Program-made: the position numbers and the translations under genes
DNA from: DATARR01 sp036376245
Lineage (GTDB): Bacteria > Acidobacteriota > Thermoanaerobaculia > Multivoradales > UBA5704
Length of the DNA stretch: 64,000 bases
Assembly: GCA_036376245.1 (NCBI GenBank)
Contig: DASVAS010000093.1
Location: forward strand, 1 to 64,000
Direction: 5' to 3'
Part shown: in pieces, positions 40,858 through 49,998 of the stretch
How positions within the stretch are numbered: the first letter of the stretch is position 1
How the letters are laid out: each line of letters starts with the position of its first letter
The notes under the pieces: model-generated
Database searches by the model: none
What the model was told of the DNA's origin: nothing
The model's input: only the letters and a program-made list of their open reading frames with translations

Positions 40858-41880
40858 CTAGTCCCCACCTCCCATGATCAGCGAGCCGAGACCGCCGAGG
40901 GCGGAGCCCTCCCCCTTGTTGTTGGGGATCGCCGAGAGCACCTGCTTGGCCACCCGCTTGAAGGGCAGCGACTGGATCCAGACCGTGCCGGGGCCGGTGA
41001 CCGCCGCGTAGAAGAGTCCCTCGCCGCCGAAGAACGCCGTCTTGATGCCGCTCACCATCTGGATGTCGTAGGTCACCGTCTGCTCGAAGGCCACCAGGCA
41101 GCCGGTGTCCACGCGGAGGGTCTCGCCGGGCGCGAGCTGGCGCTTGAAGATCGTGCCGCCCGAGTGGAGGAAGGCCATGCCGTCCCCCTCCAGCTTCTGG
41201 AGGATGAAGCCTTCGCCGCCGAACAGGCCGGAGCCCAGGCGGCGGTTGAGGGCGATGCCCACCGAGATGCCCTTGGCCGCGCAAAGGAAGGAGTCCTTCT
41301 CGCAGAGGAGGCGGCCGCCGTGGTCCTTGAGGTCCAGGGCCACGATCTTGCCCGGATAGGGAGCGGCGAAGGCCACCTTCTGCTTGCCCGGGCCGTTGTT
41401 GCTGAAGACGGTCATGAACAGCGACTCGCCGGTGAGCACCCGCTTGCCGGCGGAGAGCAGCTTGCCCATCAGGCCGCCCTGGTCCTGGCCCGAGCCGTCG
41501 CCGAAGATGGTCTGCATCTGGATGCCGGGCTCCATGTAGAGGAAGGCGCCGGCCTCGGCGATGCAGGCCTCCCCGGGATCGAGGGCGACCTCCACGTACT
41601 GCATGTCCTCGCCGAACAGCTCGTAGTCGATCTCGTGGGCCCGTCCGCCGCCGCCCAGCCCCCCCATGCCCGGCGGCGGGGGCGGCGGCGCGAAGCCGCC
41701 CTGGAAGGAGCCGGCGAACTCCGGATGGCTGGAAATGGGCGCCCAGTTGGCCATCCCCTGCGTGAAGACGTGGGCGTCGCGCCCGATGCGCCCGCCCTGG
41801 ATGCCGGAGACCACCTCGTCCCGGCTCATCGGACCCTGCTGCTGGCCGCCTACGGCTACGTACCAGACCTTGTCGCTCAT
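40858..41880 (-). CDS. GYF_2 plus AIM24 (TIGR00266) family protein
   Basis: 340 residues. Residues 1-60 (KVWYVAVGGQQQGPMSRDEV, IGRDAHVFTQGMANWAPIS) are a bacterial GYF_2 peptide-binding-like domain; after a Pro/Gly linker the AIM24 domain follows (VEVALDPGEACIAEAGAFLYM, SLFMTVFSNNG, FGGEGFILQKLEGDGMAFLHSGG). AIM24 proteins form a beta-helix of unclear role. ATG 41880 is preceded by GAGGAG. A TACAAT box lies upstream at about 41923-41928 on the minus strand. Confidence 0.87.
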   Translation of the reverse strand: MSDKVWYVAVGGQQQGPMSRDEVVSGIQGGRIGRDAHVFTQGMANWAPISSHPEFAGSFQGGFAPPPPPPGMGGLGGGGRAHEIDYELFGEDMQYVEVALDPGEACIAEAGAFLYMEPGIQMQTIFGDGSGQDQGGLMGKLLSAGKRVLTGESLFMTVFSNNGPGKQKVAFAAPYPGKIVALDLKDHGGRLLCEKDSFLCAAKGISVGIALNRRLGSGLFGGEGFILQKLEGDGMAFLHSGGTIFKRQLAPGETLRVDTGCLVAFEQTVTYDIQMVSGIKTAFFGGEGLFYAAVTGPGTVWIQSLPFKRVAKQVLSAIPNNKGEGSALGGLGSLIMGGGD

Positions 41881-41967
41881 TGGGATTCTCCTCGGTGAAG
41901 GTGTGCTCTGCTGCGCGGGGTATTGTATCTGGCGTCCAGGGTGGCGTTGCCTTCTGGGGCGCTCTGC

Positions 41968-42162
41968 CTGCGAGACCTCACCCCCTGGCCCCCTCTCCCA
42001 TCGCCCACCCACCCGACCGGGAGAGGGGGAACGATGAGGAGACGATCTTGCCGAGACCAAGAAGACCTCAAGCGCAGAGACCTCCCTCTCCCGGGGGCGG
42101 GTGGCAGGGAGATGGGAGAGGGACCGAGGGTGAGGTCTCGGAGGGCATGCCGCCCCAGCCGG
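41968..42162. repeat. Inverted pair of CTCACCCCC-type repeat elements
   Basis: One copy at about 41968-42027 (GAGACCTCACCCCCTGGCCC at its left end) faces an inverted copy at about 42076-42162 (ending GAGGGTGAGGTCTCG), so the pair can fold into a long hairpin. It fills most of the 387-base gap between the AIM24 gene and the padR promoter. The single-copy form is at 35778 and 45405. Confidence 0.7.
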
Positions 42163-42181
42163 CAATGCCACCCTGAACCTC

Positions 42182-42198
42182 CCCTCACATCATGAGGG
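42182..42198. promoter_or_regulatory. Palindromic box 1, candidate PadR operator
   Basis: CCCTCAC-ATC-ATGAGGG, a near-perfect inverted repeat just upstream of the -35 box. It differs from box 2 (42236-42252) by one base. Confidence 0.6.
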
Positions 42199-42201
42199 GG
42201 C

Positions 42202-42231
42202 TTTACAACTCCCCCGCCCTCCCCGTATCCT
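42202..42231 (+). promoter_or_regulatory. padR-ADOP promoter
   Basis: TTTACA, 18-base spacer, TATCCT. It is bracketed by the two palindromic boxes, a classic arrangement for repression. Confidence 0.6.
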
Positions 42232-42235
42232 GATT

Positions 42236-42252
42236 CCCTCACATCGTGAGGG
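42236..42252. promoter_or_regulatory. Palindromic box 2, candidate PadR operator
   Basis: CCCTCAC-ATC-GTGAGGG, a perfect 7-bp inverted repeat placed over the likely transcription start, 16 bases before the padR ATG. Confidence 0.65.
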
Positions 42253-42267
42253 GAAGAAAGGATACCC

Positions 42268-42609
42268 ATGGCTCGCGATTCGCTGGAACTCATGCAAGGG
42301 ACCGTCGCGGTCCTGATCCTGAAATCTCTCTCCTGGCGGCCCATGCACGGCTACGACATCTCGCGCTGGATCCGCGGGCGCAGCGACGGCGCCCTGGGCC
42401 TGGAGGACGCGGCCCTCTACCAGGCCCTCCACCGCCTGGAACGCAAGGGTTGGATCGAGGCCGAGTGGGGCCTCTCCGAGTCCAACCGCAAGGCCAAGTT
42501 CTACCGCCTCACCGACGAGGGACGGCGGCAGCTCCAGGCCGAGGTCTCGACTTGGCGGCGCTACGTGGAGGCGGTGTCCAAAGTTCTCGACGAGGCCGAG
42601 GCCGTCTGA
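42268..42609 (+). CDS. PadR-family transcriptional repressor
   Basis: 113 residues. DSLELMQGTVAVLILKSLSW, MHGYDISRWI, LYQALHRLERKGWIEAEWG and FYRLTDEGRRQL are the PadR winged-HTH landmarks. In Acidobacteriota genes of this type lie directly before large duplicated permease genes, as here (gap of four bases). It probably represses its own operon from the two palindromic boxes around the promoter, released by the compound that the permease exports. Confidence 0.93.
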   Translation: MARDSLELMQGTVAVLILKSLSWRPMHGYDISRWIRGRSDGALGLEDAALYQALHRLERKGWIEAEWGLSESNRKAKFYRLTDEGRRQLQAEVSTWRRYVEAVSKVLDEAEAV

Positions 42610-42613
42610 GCCC

Positions 42614-45283
42614 ATGCCTCCCTCCCCCGCCAGACGGCTCTTCCGGTTCCCCCGGCGCACCGCCGCCCAGGTGACGGCGGACGTCGAGGCGGAGCTCGAC
42701 TTCCACCTCGACATGGTGGCGCGCGAGCTCGTCGAGGAGGGCTGGCATCCCGAGGAGGCCCGCGCCGAGGCCCGGCGCCGCTTCGGGGATCTTCAAGGAA
42801 CCATCGAGTACTGCCGCGCCCTGGACGTGCGGAAGGAGACGCAGATGAAGTGGAAGGAACGGCTCGGCGGATTGGGGCAGGACCTGCGCTACGGCATCCG
42901 GCAGCTCGGGAAGAGCCCCGGGTTCACCCTGGTCGCGGTGCTGACTCTGGCGCTGGGGATCGGCGCCACCACGGCCATCTTCAGCGTGGTCTACGGCGCG
43001 GTGATCCGCCCCCTTCCCTGGAAGGAGCCGGAGCGGCTGGTCCGCCTCTTCTTCCTCAGCCCCGAGGGCGAGCGGCACGGCGCCTTCTCCCCCGCCAACT
43101 TCCTGGATCTGCGGGCCCAGAGCAAGACCCTGTCGGGGGTGACGGCGATCACCAACGCCACGTTGAACCTGAGCGGCGGCGGCGCGGAGCCGGAGCGCCT
43201 GCCGGGCGCCCGGGTCAGCGCCAACTACTTCGAGGTCATGGGGATGCGGCCCATGGCGGGACGCACCTTCGCGCCGGATGAGGACCAGCCCGGCGCCCAG
43301 CGCGTGGCCGTGATCTCGGAAGAGCTGTGGCGGCGGCGCTTCGGCGGCGATCCCGAGATGATCGGGCGGATCCTCACCCTCAACGGCGAGCCCCACACGG
43401 TGGTGGGCATCCTGGCCCGGGGCACCCAGCTCCCCTCGGGAGCCGACGCCTGGGTGCCGCTGGCGTTCACGCCGGACGAGGTGGAAAGGCGAGGCGCGGT
43501 CTGGTTCGGCGCCTTCGGCCGGCTGGCGCCGGGGGCGACGCTGGAGCGGGCCACCGCCGAAGGCAGCCTGATCGCCCGCCGGCTGGCGAAGCAGTATCCG
43601 GACGCCAACGCGGGCTACCTGGAGACCATGACCTTCGAGCCGTTACAGGAGAGCCTCATCGGACCGTCGCGGAAGCCGCTGCTGCTCCTTCTGGGAGCGG
43701 TGAGCTTCGTGCTGCTGATCGCCTGCGTCAATGTGGCGAACCTGCTGCTGGTGCGCGCCGCCTCCCGCCAGGGGGAGATCGTGATCCGCTCGGCCCTGGG
43801 CGCGGGGAGGTCGCGGATCGTCCGCCAGCTCCTCACCGAGAGCGTCGTCCTGGCCCTGGCCGGCGGCGCCGCGGGGGTGGCGCTGGCTTTCTGGGCCACC
43901 CGGGCGCTGGTGAAGCTGGCCCCGGCGGGAGTGCCGCGGCTGGAGGAGCTGGGCATCGACTCCACCGCCCTGCTGTTCGCGCTGGGGGTCTCGCTGCTGA
44001 CCGGCGTGCTGTTCGGGCTCGCGCCGGCCCTCCAGACGTCGCGGACGGACCTGAGCGCGGCCTTACGCGAAGGCACCCGCGGCTCCAAGGGGAAGGGAGG
44101 CACCCGGGCCCGGAGCCTTCTGGTGGTTGCGGAGATGGCCCTGGCGGTCGTGCTGCTGGCCGGCGCCGGGCTGCTGATCCGCAGCTTCGCCCTGCTCCAG
44201 GGGGTGAAGACGGGGTTCGATCAACAGGGTGTGGTGACGTTCAACCTCGAGCTGCCGACCGCCAAGTACTCGGAGGAAGAGAAACTCCGGAGCTTCACGG
44301 CGGCGTTGACGGAAAGGCTGGCGCGGCTGCCCGGCGTGGAGTCCGCGGGGGCGACGGTCTCCGGGCTGCCCTTCGACGGCGGCGAGGACGTCCTGACCTT
44401 CTCCGTCGAGGGCCGCCCTCCGGCGCCCCCGGGCAAGGAGGACTCGATGATCATCGGCACCGCCACGCCGGACTACTTCAAGACCCTGGGCATCCCGGTG
44501 GTCCGCGGCCGGGCCTTCCTACCCCAGGACCGGGCCGGCGCCCCGGGGGCGATGGTGATCAACGAGGCCGCCGCGCGCCGCTTCTTCCCCCACCAGAATC
44601 CGCTGGGCCAGAGGGTCACGATCGGCGCGCGCGACGCCAAATCCAGTGAGATCGTGGGTGTGGTGGCCGATTTCAAGCAGGACGAGCTGGAGCGCGAGGT
44701 CGAGCCGCAGATGTTCCTGCCCTACGACCAGCTTCCCTGGGAATCGCTCGCCGTCGTGCTGCGCTCCAGCCAGGAGGCGCAGGCCCTGGCCCCGGCGATC
44801 CGGACCGCGGTGCGGGAGCTCGACCCCGACCTGCCCCTGTACGGATTGCAATCGATGGACGAGCTGGTCGCGAAGTCCACGGCGCCGTCCCGCTTCTACA
44901 TGCTGCTGCTGGGGGGTTTCGCCTTTATTTCCCTGGTGCTGGCGGCGGTGGGGATCTACGGCGTGATCGCCTACGCGGTGCGGCAGCGCACCCAGGAGAT
45001 CGGCATCCGGATCGCCCTGGGGGCCACGGGAGACCGGGTGCTGCGCATGGTGGTGGGCCAGGGATTGGCGCTGGCCGGCGTGGGCGCGTTGCTCGGCCTG
45101 CTGGGGGCGCTCTACGCCACCCGGGGGATGCAGAGCCTGCTCTTCGAGGTCAGCGCCAGCGATCCCACAATCTACGTCGGCGTGGCCCTGGTGCTGGTGG
45201 CGGTGGCCGCCGTGGCCTCCTACCTGCCGGCCCGGCGGGCCGCGCGGACGGACCCGCAGTTGGTGCTGCGGGGGGAGGTTTGA
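42614..45283 (+). CDS. ADOP-type duplicated MacB/FtsX permease
   Basis: 889 residues. A PadR-linked N-terminal helical segment (AQVTADVEAELDFHLDMVAR) is followed by two complete MacB-like permease halves: first membrane helix FTLVAVLTLALGIGATTAIF, a MacB_PCD domain, LLLVRAASRQGEIVIRSALG, then SLLVVAEMALAVVLLAGAGLL, a second MacB_PCD domain and QRTQEIGIRIALGATGDRVL. This is the acidobacterial duplicated orphan permease family, strong support for the lineage. It lacks a linked ATPase; the energy source is uncertain. ATG is at 42614. Confidence 0.93.
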   Translation: MPPSPARRLFRFPRRTAAQVTADVEAELDFHLDMVARELVEEGWHPEEARAEARRRFGDLQGTIEYCRALDVRKETQMKWKERLGGLGQDLRYGIRQLGKSPGFTLVAVLTLALGIGATTAIFSVVYGAVIRPLPWKEPERLVRLFFLSPEGERHGAFSPANFLDLRAQSKTLSGVTAITNATLNLSGGGAEPERLPGARVSANYFEVMGMRPMAGRTFAPDEDQPGAQRVAVISEELWRRRFGGDPEMIGRILTLNGEPHTVVGILARGTQLPSGADAWVPLAFTPDEVERRGAVWFGAFGRLAPGATLERATAEGSLIARRLAKQYPDANAGYLETMTFEPLQESLIGPSRKPLLLLLGAVSFVLLIACVNVANLLLVRAASRQGEIVIRSALGAGRSRIVRQLLTESVVLALAGGAAGVALAFWATRALVKLAPAGVPRLEELGIDSTALLFALGVSLLTGVLFGLAPALQTSRTDLSAALREGTRGSKGKGGTRARSLLVVAEMALAVVLLAGAGLLIRSFALLQGVKTGFDQQGVVTFNLELPTAKYSEEEKLRSFTAALTERLARLPGVESAGATVSGLPFDGGEDVLTFSVEGRPPAPPGKEDSMIIGTATPDYFKTLGIPVVRGRAFLPQDRAGAPGAMVINEAAARRFFPHQNPLGQRVTIGARDAKSSEIVGVVADFKQDELEREVEPQMFLPYDQLPWESLAVVLRSSQEAQALAPAIRTAVRELDPDLPLYGLQSMDELVAKSTAPSRFYMLLLGGFAFISLVLAAVGIYGVIAYAVRQRTQEIGIRIALGATGDRVLRMVVGQGLALAGVGALLGLLGALYATRGMQSLLFEVSASDPTIYVGVALVLVAVAAVASYLPARRAARTDPQLVLRGEV

Positions 45284-45388
45284 AAGGACAACCACGGACG
45301 AACACGGACCCACAAGGACTCCACGGACAGGTCAGCCCTGTCCGTGCCCGTCCGTGTTTCTGTCCGTGTCTGCCTTGTCCGTGTTCTT
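45284..45388. repeat. ACGGACA-type inverted repeat between convergent genes
   Basis: Units such as CAACCACGGACGAACACGGA (45284-45334) face their complements (TGTCCGTGCCCGTCCGTGTT) at 45336-45388. It starts one base after the ADOP stop and ends eight bases before the pyrE stop, so it could stop transcription from both sides. Confidence 0.75.
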
Positions 45389-45396
45389 CCTCCCCC

Positions 45397-46069
45397 CTAC
45401 CGCACCGACCGCCTCCCCTCCTCTCCCGTCGAGGGGGGGAGGGAGGGGTCGGGCGAGGCGTCGTCGGGGGTGGCCACGGCCCCTCCCCGCTCCGCCCCCA
45501 CGGCTTCCGGGCGGCTGCCGGGCTTCTCCGCGGGCGTGGCGCCGGCGCGGCAGGCCGGGCAGTCCGCCGGCGGATAGGACGGCAGATCGAGCTGCAACAG
45601 CGACCGGAAGGGGACGTCGAACGGGTCGCGGCCAGCGGTGCGGTCGATGATGGCGCCGACGGCCACCACGCGGGCCCCCCGGGCGGTGGCCAGCGAGGCC
45701 GTCTCCAGCGTGGAGCGGCCGGTGGTCACCACGTCCTCGATGATCACCACCCGCTCCCCCTGGCGCAGGGTGAAGCCGCGGCGCAGCCCCATCTCCTCAC
45801 CCTTGCGCTCGGTGAAGCGGAAGGGCACTCCCAGCTCCGCCGCCACCTCGTGGCCGATGATGACGCCGCCCAGGGCGGGCGCCAGCACCGAGTCCGGGTG
45901 GAACTGCCGCAGCAGCTCGGCCAGGTCGCTCCCCACGCGGCGGGCCCGCACGGGGTCCTCCAGGAGCAGGGCGCACTGCACGTAGGCCGCGGAGTGGAGA
46001 CCCGACGAGAGAAGGAAGTGGCCGCGGCGCAACGCGCCACTGTCCTCGAGCATCTGCATCAGGATTCTT

Positions 46070-46077
<8 letters not shown>
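45397..46077 (-). CDS. pyrE: Orotate phosphoribosyltransferase with repeat-derived tail
   Basis: 226 residues. Couples orotate and PRPP to OMP in pyrimidine synthesis. The PRPP-binding loop is VVIIEDVVTTGRS, and APALGGVIIGHEVA and FRFTERKGEEM are family landmarks. The enzyme core ends near residue 190; the tail (containing SPDPSLPPSTGEE) is encoded by a CTCACCCCC-type repeat at 45405-45475 and resembles the FolA tail. Start GTG 46077 overlaps the regulator gene by eight bases. Confidence 0.93.
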
Positions 46078-47455
<1,378 letters not shown>

Positions 47456-47465
47456 GATCTGTCAC

Positions 47466-47474
47466 AGTGTAACA
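47466..47474 (-). promoter_or_regulatory. Extended -10 of the NtrC-type regulator
   Basis: TGTTACACT on the minus strand, ten bases before ATG 47455. It partly overlaps the T-rich tail of the htrA terminator, so the end of one unit and the start of the next are fused. Confidence 0.45.
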
Positions 47475-47503
47475 AGAAAGAGGCCGGCTCTCCCGAGCCG
47501 GCC
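47475..47503 (-). terminator. Terminator of htrA
   Basis: On the minus strand GGCCGGCTC-GGGA-GAGCCGGCC (47482-47503) is followed by TCTTTCTTGTT. A 9-bp GC stem with a T-rich tail, 49 bases after the htrA stop. Confidence 0.75.
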
Positions 47504-47551
47504 TGTCAACCACCAGAATCGTCTGTCGGGTCGGTTACTGCCTTCTCGTTC

Positions 47552-49087
47552 CTACGGCACTTGCACTACGGCGAAGAACGGCTGCCGGTTCCCCGCCTGG
47601 TCGAACAACAGGGCGTAAAGGCGGACGTAGCTCTTGGACTTGGCGCCCTTGACCGCACCTTCGAACTCTTCGACGCTCGTCACCTTGCGGCCGTTGACCT
47701 CGGTGATCACGGCGCCCGGCCGCACGAACTGCTCGTACAGCGGGCTGGTGGGCGCGACGCTGGTCACCAGGACGCCGTCGACCGAGTCGGGGATGCCGCG
47801 GGCCGAGCGGTTGCTGCCGGTGAGGTCCTGGTACTGGATGCCGAGCCACTCGATGCCGCGGCCGGGCTCCGGACGGCGGACGGCGGCTTCCTGCTGCTCC
47901 TCGTCGGGACGCTCGCGCAGGCGGACCTCCCGCTGGACGGTCTTGCCGTCGCGCCAGACGTCCAGGGTCACGGAGGCGTCGGGGCCCTTGTTGGAAACGT
48001 AGTTGATGAGGTCGCGGGTGGTCTTGATCTTCCGCCCGTCGACCGCCAGGATCACGTCGCCGTGCTGGATGCCGGCCTGCGCGGCCGGGGTGCCGTCCTC
48101 GACGTTCTGCACCAGCGCGCCGTCGGTGCTCGGGAGACCCCAGGCCTGGGCCTGGGCGTAGGTCAGGTTGTTGATGCCGATGCCGAGATAGCCGCGGCTG
48201 ACCCGGCCCTTGTCGCGGAGCTGGGGCAGGATCTCCTTGAGGGTGTTGACCGGCACGGCGAAGCCGATGTTCTCGGCGCCCCAGTTGATGGCGGTGGCGA
48301 TGGCGATCACCTCGCCGCGCATGTTCACCAGCGGGCCGCCGGAGTTGCCGAAGTTGATCGCGGCGTCGGTCTGGATGAAGTTCTCGAAGGAGGCGTTGCT
48401 GATGCCGATCGACCGGTGCTTGGCGCTGACCACGCCGGTGGTCACGGTCTTGTCCAGGTTCAGCGGGTTGCCGATGGCCATCACCCAGTCGCCCACGCGC
48501 AGATCTTCGCTGTCGCCCAGCTCGAGGTAGCGCAGGCTGCGGCCGGCGTCGATCTTCAGCAGGGCGATGTCGGTGGCCTTGTCCGTGCCCTTGACCTCGG
48601 CCGGATAGTCCCGGTCGCCGAGGTGGACCTTGACGGAGGTCGCCCCCTCGATCACGTGATAGTTGGTCACCACCAGGCCGTCGGAGCTGATGACGAAGCC
48701 GCTGCCGCCCGAATCGGAGCGGAACTCGTCAGGCTGCCGCGGATCGCCCTCTTCCTGCTGCGGCTGCTGGTTCGGCCGCCGGTTGCGCGGCCCGAAGAAG
48801 AACTCGAACGGATCCACGCCGCCCTGGCGCCCGTCGTTCTTCTCGATGGTGGCGGCCTGGATGGACACCACCGCCGGGTCCACCGCCTCGGCGAGGTCGG
48901 CGAAGCTGGGCAGCGTCGTCGTGCTCTGGTTGCGGGCTGCGAGCCGGGTGGCGGAAAGACTGGCGTTCGCCTCCTGCGCGGCGCTGGGGACTGTCCACTG
49001 CAGGCCCCCAGCGAGGACCATGCCGAAGACGACCGCCCCCACCACCAGGAGGACGGTGGCCAGATTTCTCTTCTGTGTCGTGCTCAT
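47552..49087 (-). CDS. htrA: Do-family periplasmic serine protease (HtrA/DegQ)
   Basis: 511 residues. Signal anchor (LATVLLVVGAVVFGMVLAGG), trypsin-like protease domain with His144 (TNYHV), Asp173 (TDIALLKI) and Ser249 (GNSGGPL), and two PDZ domains (about 315-400 and 425-505). It degrades or refolds misfolded envelope proteins. The first PDZ shows RGYLGIGINNLT, the expected carboxylate-binding variant. A Gln/Pro/Arg insert (about 93-120) extends the loop before the His. ATG 49087 with AAAGGAG upstream. Confidence 0.93.
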   Translation of the reverse strand: MSTTQKRNLATVLLVVGAVVFGMVLAGGLQWTVPSAAQEANASLSATRLAARNQSTTTLPSFADLAEAVDPAVVSIQAATIEKNDGRQGGVDPFEFFFGPRNRRPNQQPQQEEGDPRQPDEFRSDSGGSGFVISSDGLVVTNYHVIEGATSVKVHLGDRDYPAEVKGTDKATDIALLKIDAGRSLRYLELGDSEDLRVGDWVMAIGNPLNLDKTVTTGVVSAKHRSIGISNASFENFIQTDAAINFGNSGGPLVNMRGEVIAIATAINWGAENIGFAVPVNTLKEILPQLRDKGRVSRGYLGIGINNLTYAQAQAWGLPSTDGALVQNVEDGTPAAQAGIQHGDVILAVDGRKIKTTRDLINYVSNKGPDASVTLDVWRDGKTVQREVRLRERPDEEQQEAAVRRPEPGRGIEWLGIQYQDLTGSNRSARGIPDSVDGVLVTSVAPTSPLYEQFVRPGAVITEVNGRKVTSVEEFEGAVKGAKSKSYVRLYALLFDQAGNRQPFFAVVQVP

Positions 49088-49359
49088 GGGGACTGCGGTC
49101 TCCTTTCTCTATCTCGCTCAATCCTGAGAAGCAATCGTCTTGCCAGGCAAATTCCATAGGGAGAACGGCTCCCGGTCCGTCCGAAACCGCGCCAGAATGG
49201 CACGAATTCCACCCCCTTGCGGCGGAATTGCGAATGCGGGAAGATTTCTCCGGGCCTGCCGTGTTCTAGGGGCTGAGCGCGGAGTTTTCCGCAGACCGCC
49301 CCCTTCCCGACCGCTCCAAAGGGGTCCCCGGAGCCGGCAAGGCGTTGCCTTGTCGTAAC
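49088..49359. other. Divergent intergenic region between htrA and rimP
   Basis: 272 bases without a gene. Apart from the htrA ribosome site and possible upstream elements, I see no clear -35/-10 pair for htrA, no sigma-54 box with correct spacing and no RNA gene. Confidence 0.5.
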
Positions 49360-49388
49360 TTGAAACGGCGAGTCCATCCTTCTATAAT
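49360..49388 (+). promoter_or_regulatory. Promoter of the rimP-nusA-infB cluster
   Basis: TTGAAA, 17-base spacer, TATAAT: a near-perfect housekeeping promoter. The start is predicted at about 49395, with a leader of about 90 bases before rimP. Confidence 0.85.
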
Positions 49389-49428
49389 GGGTCGGCCAGC
49401 TTGCCCTGACCGGCGACGGTCGGTAGAG

Positions 49429-49453
49429 AGTGGGTGTCGAGCCCACTTTTTTT
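49429..49453 (+). terminator. Attenuator-like terminator in the rimP leader
   Basis: AGTGGG-TGTCGAG-CCCACT followed by seven T residues: a rho-independent terminator placed 60 bases after the promoter and 32 bases before rimP. A second small hairpin (GACCG-GCGA-CGGTC, 49408-49421) lies just upstream and could compete. As nusA is in this operon, NusA-sensitive attenuation is plausible. Confidence 0.7.
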
Positions 49454-49484
49454 GTTGGAATCAAGGAGAACGAAAACGAGCCCG

Positions 49485-49979
49485 ATGGCGACGACACCTG
49501 ACCGAATCGCGGAGCTGACGCCGGAGCTGGAGCAGATCGCCGCGGCGTCCGGCTGCGAATTGGTGCACGCGGAGCTGAAAGGCGGCGTGCTGCGGGTGTT
49601 CGTGGACAAGCCCGAGGGCCAGGGCGGGGTGACGCTGGAGGACTGCTCGCACGTCTCGCGGCAGATCTCGGCGCTGCTCGACGTGCTGGACTTCGGCAAG
49701 TCCCGCTACATCCTGGAGGTCTCCTCGCCGGGGCTCGACCGGCAGCTCTACAAGCCGCGCGACTACGAGCGGTTCGCCGGGCGCCTCGCGCGGGTGACGC
49801 TGGACGATCCCGAGACCGGGAAGAAAGCGACGGTGACGGCGCGCCTGCAAGGGCTGCGCACGACCGAGGGGACGGCGGAGGAGAACGCCGCGGTGGTCCT
49901 GGCGGACGACCGCACCGGCGAGCGGTGGGAAGTCCCGCTCAAGAACGTCAAGACGGCTCGCCTCGAGATCGAGCTGTAG
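49485..49979 (+). CDS. rimP: Ribosome maturation factor RimP
   Basis: 164 residues. Helps assemble the 30S subunit. GCELVHAELKGGVLRVFVDK, TLEDCSHVSRQISALLDV and the hallmark YILEVSSPGLDRQL are present, followed by the C-terminal SH3-like domain. ATG 49485 gives the family length; an AAGGAGA site lies upstream. First gene of the cluster and directly before nusA, the canonical order. Confidence 0.95.
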   Translation: MATTPDRIAELTPELEQIAAASGCELVHAELKGGVLRVFVDKPEGQGGVTLEDCSHVSRQISALLDVLDFGKSRYILEVSSPGLDRQLYKPRDYERFAGRLARVTLDDPETGKKATVTARLQGLRTTEGTAEENAAVVLADDRTGERWEVPLKNVKTARLEIEL

Positions 49980-49998
49980 CTGAATAGGAAGAGAACCC

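Noticed and set aside
49195..49225. Possible sigma-54 promoter (TGGCACGAATTCC...TTGC) upstream of htrA
   Set aside because: The GG and GC doublets are not at the required spacing and the orientation points away from htrA.
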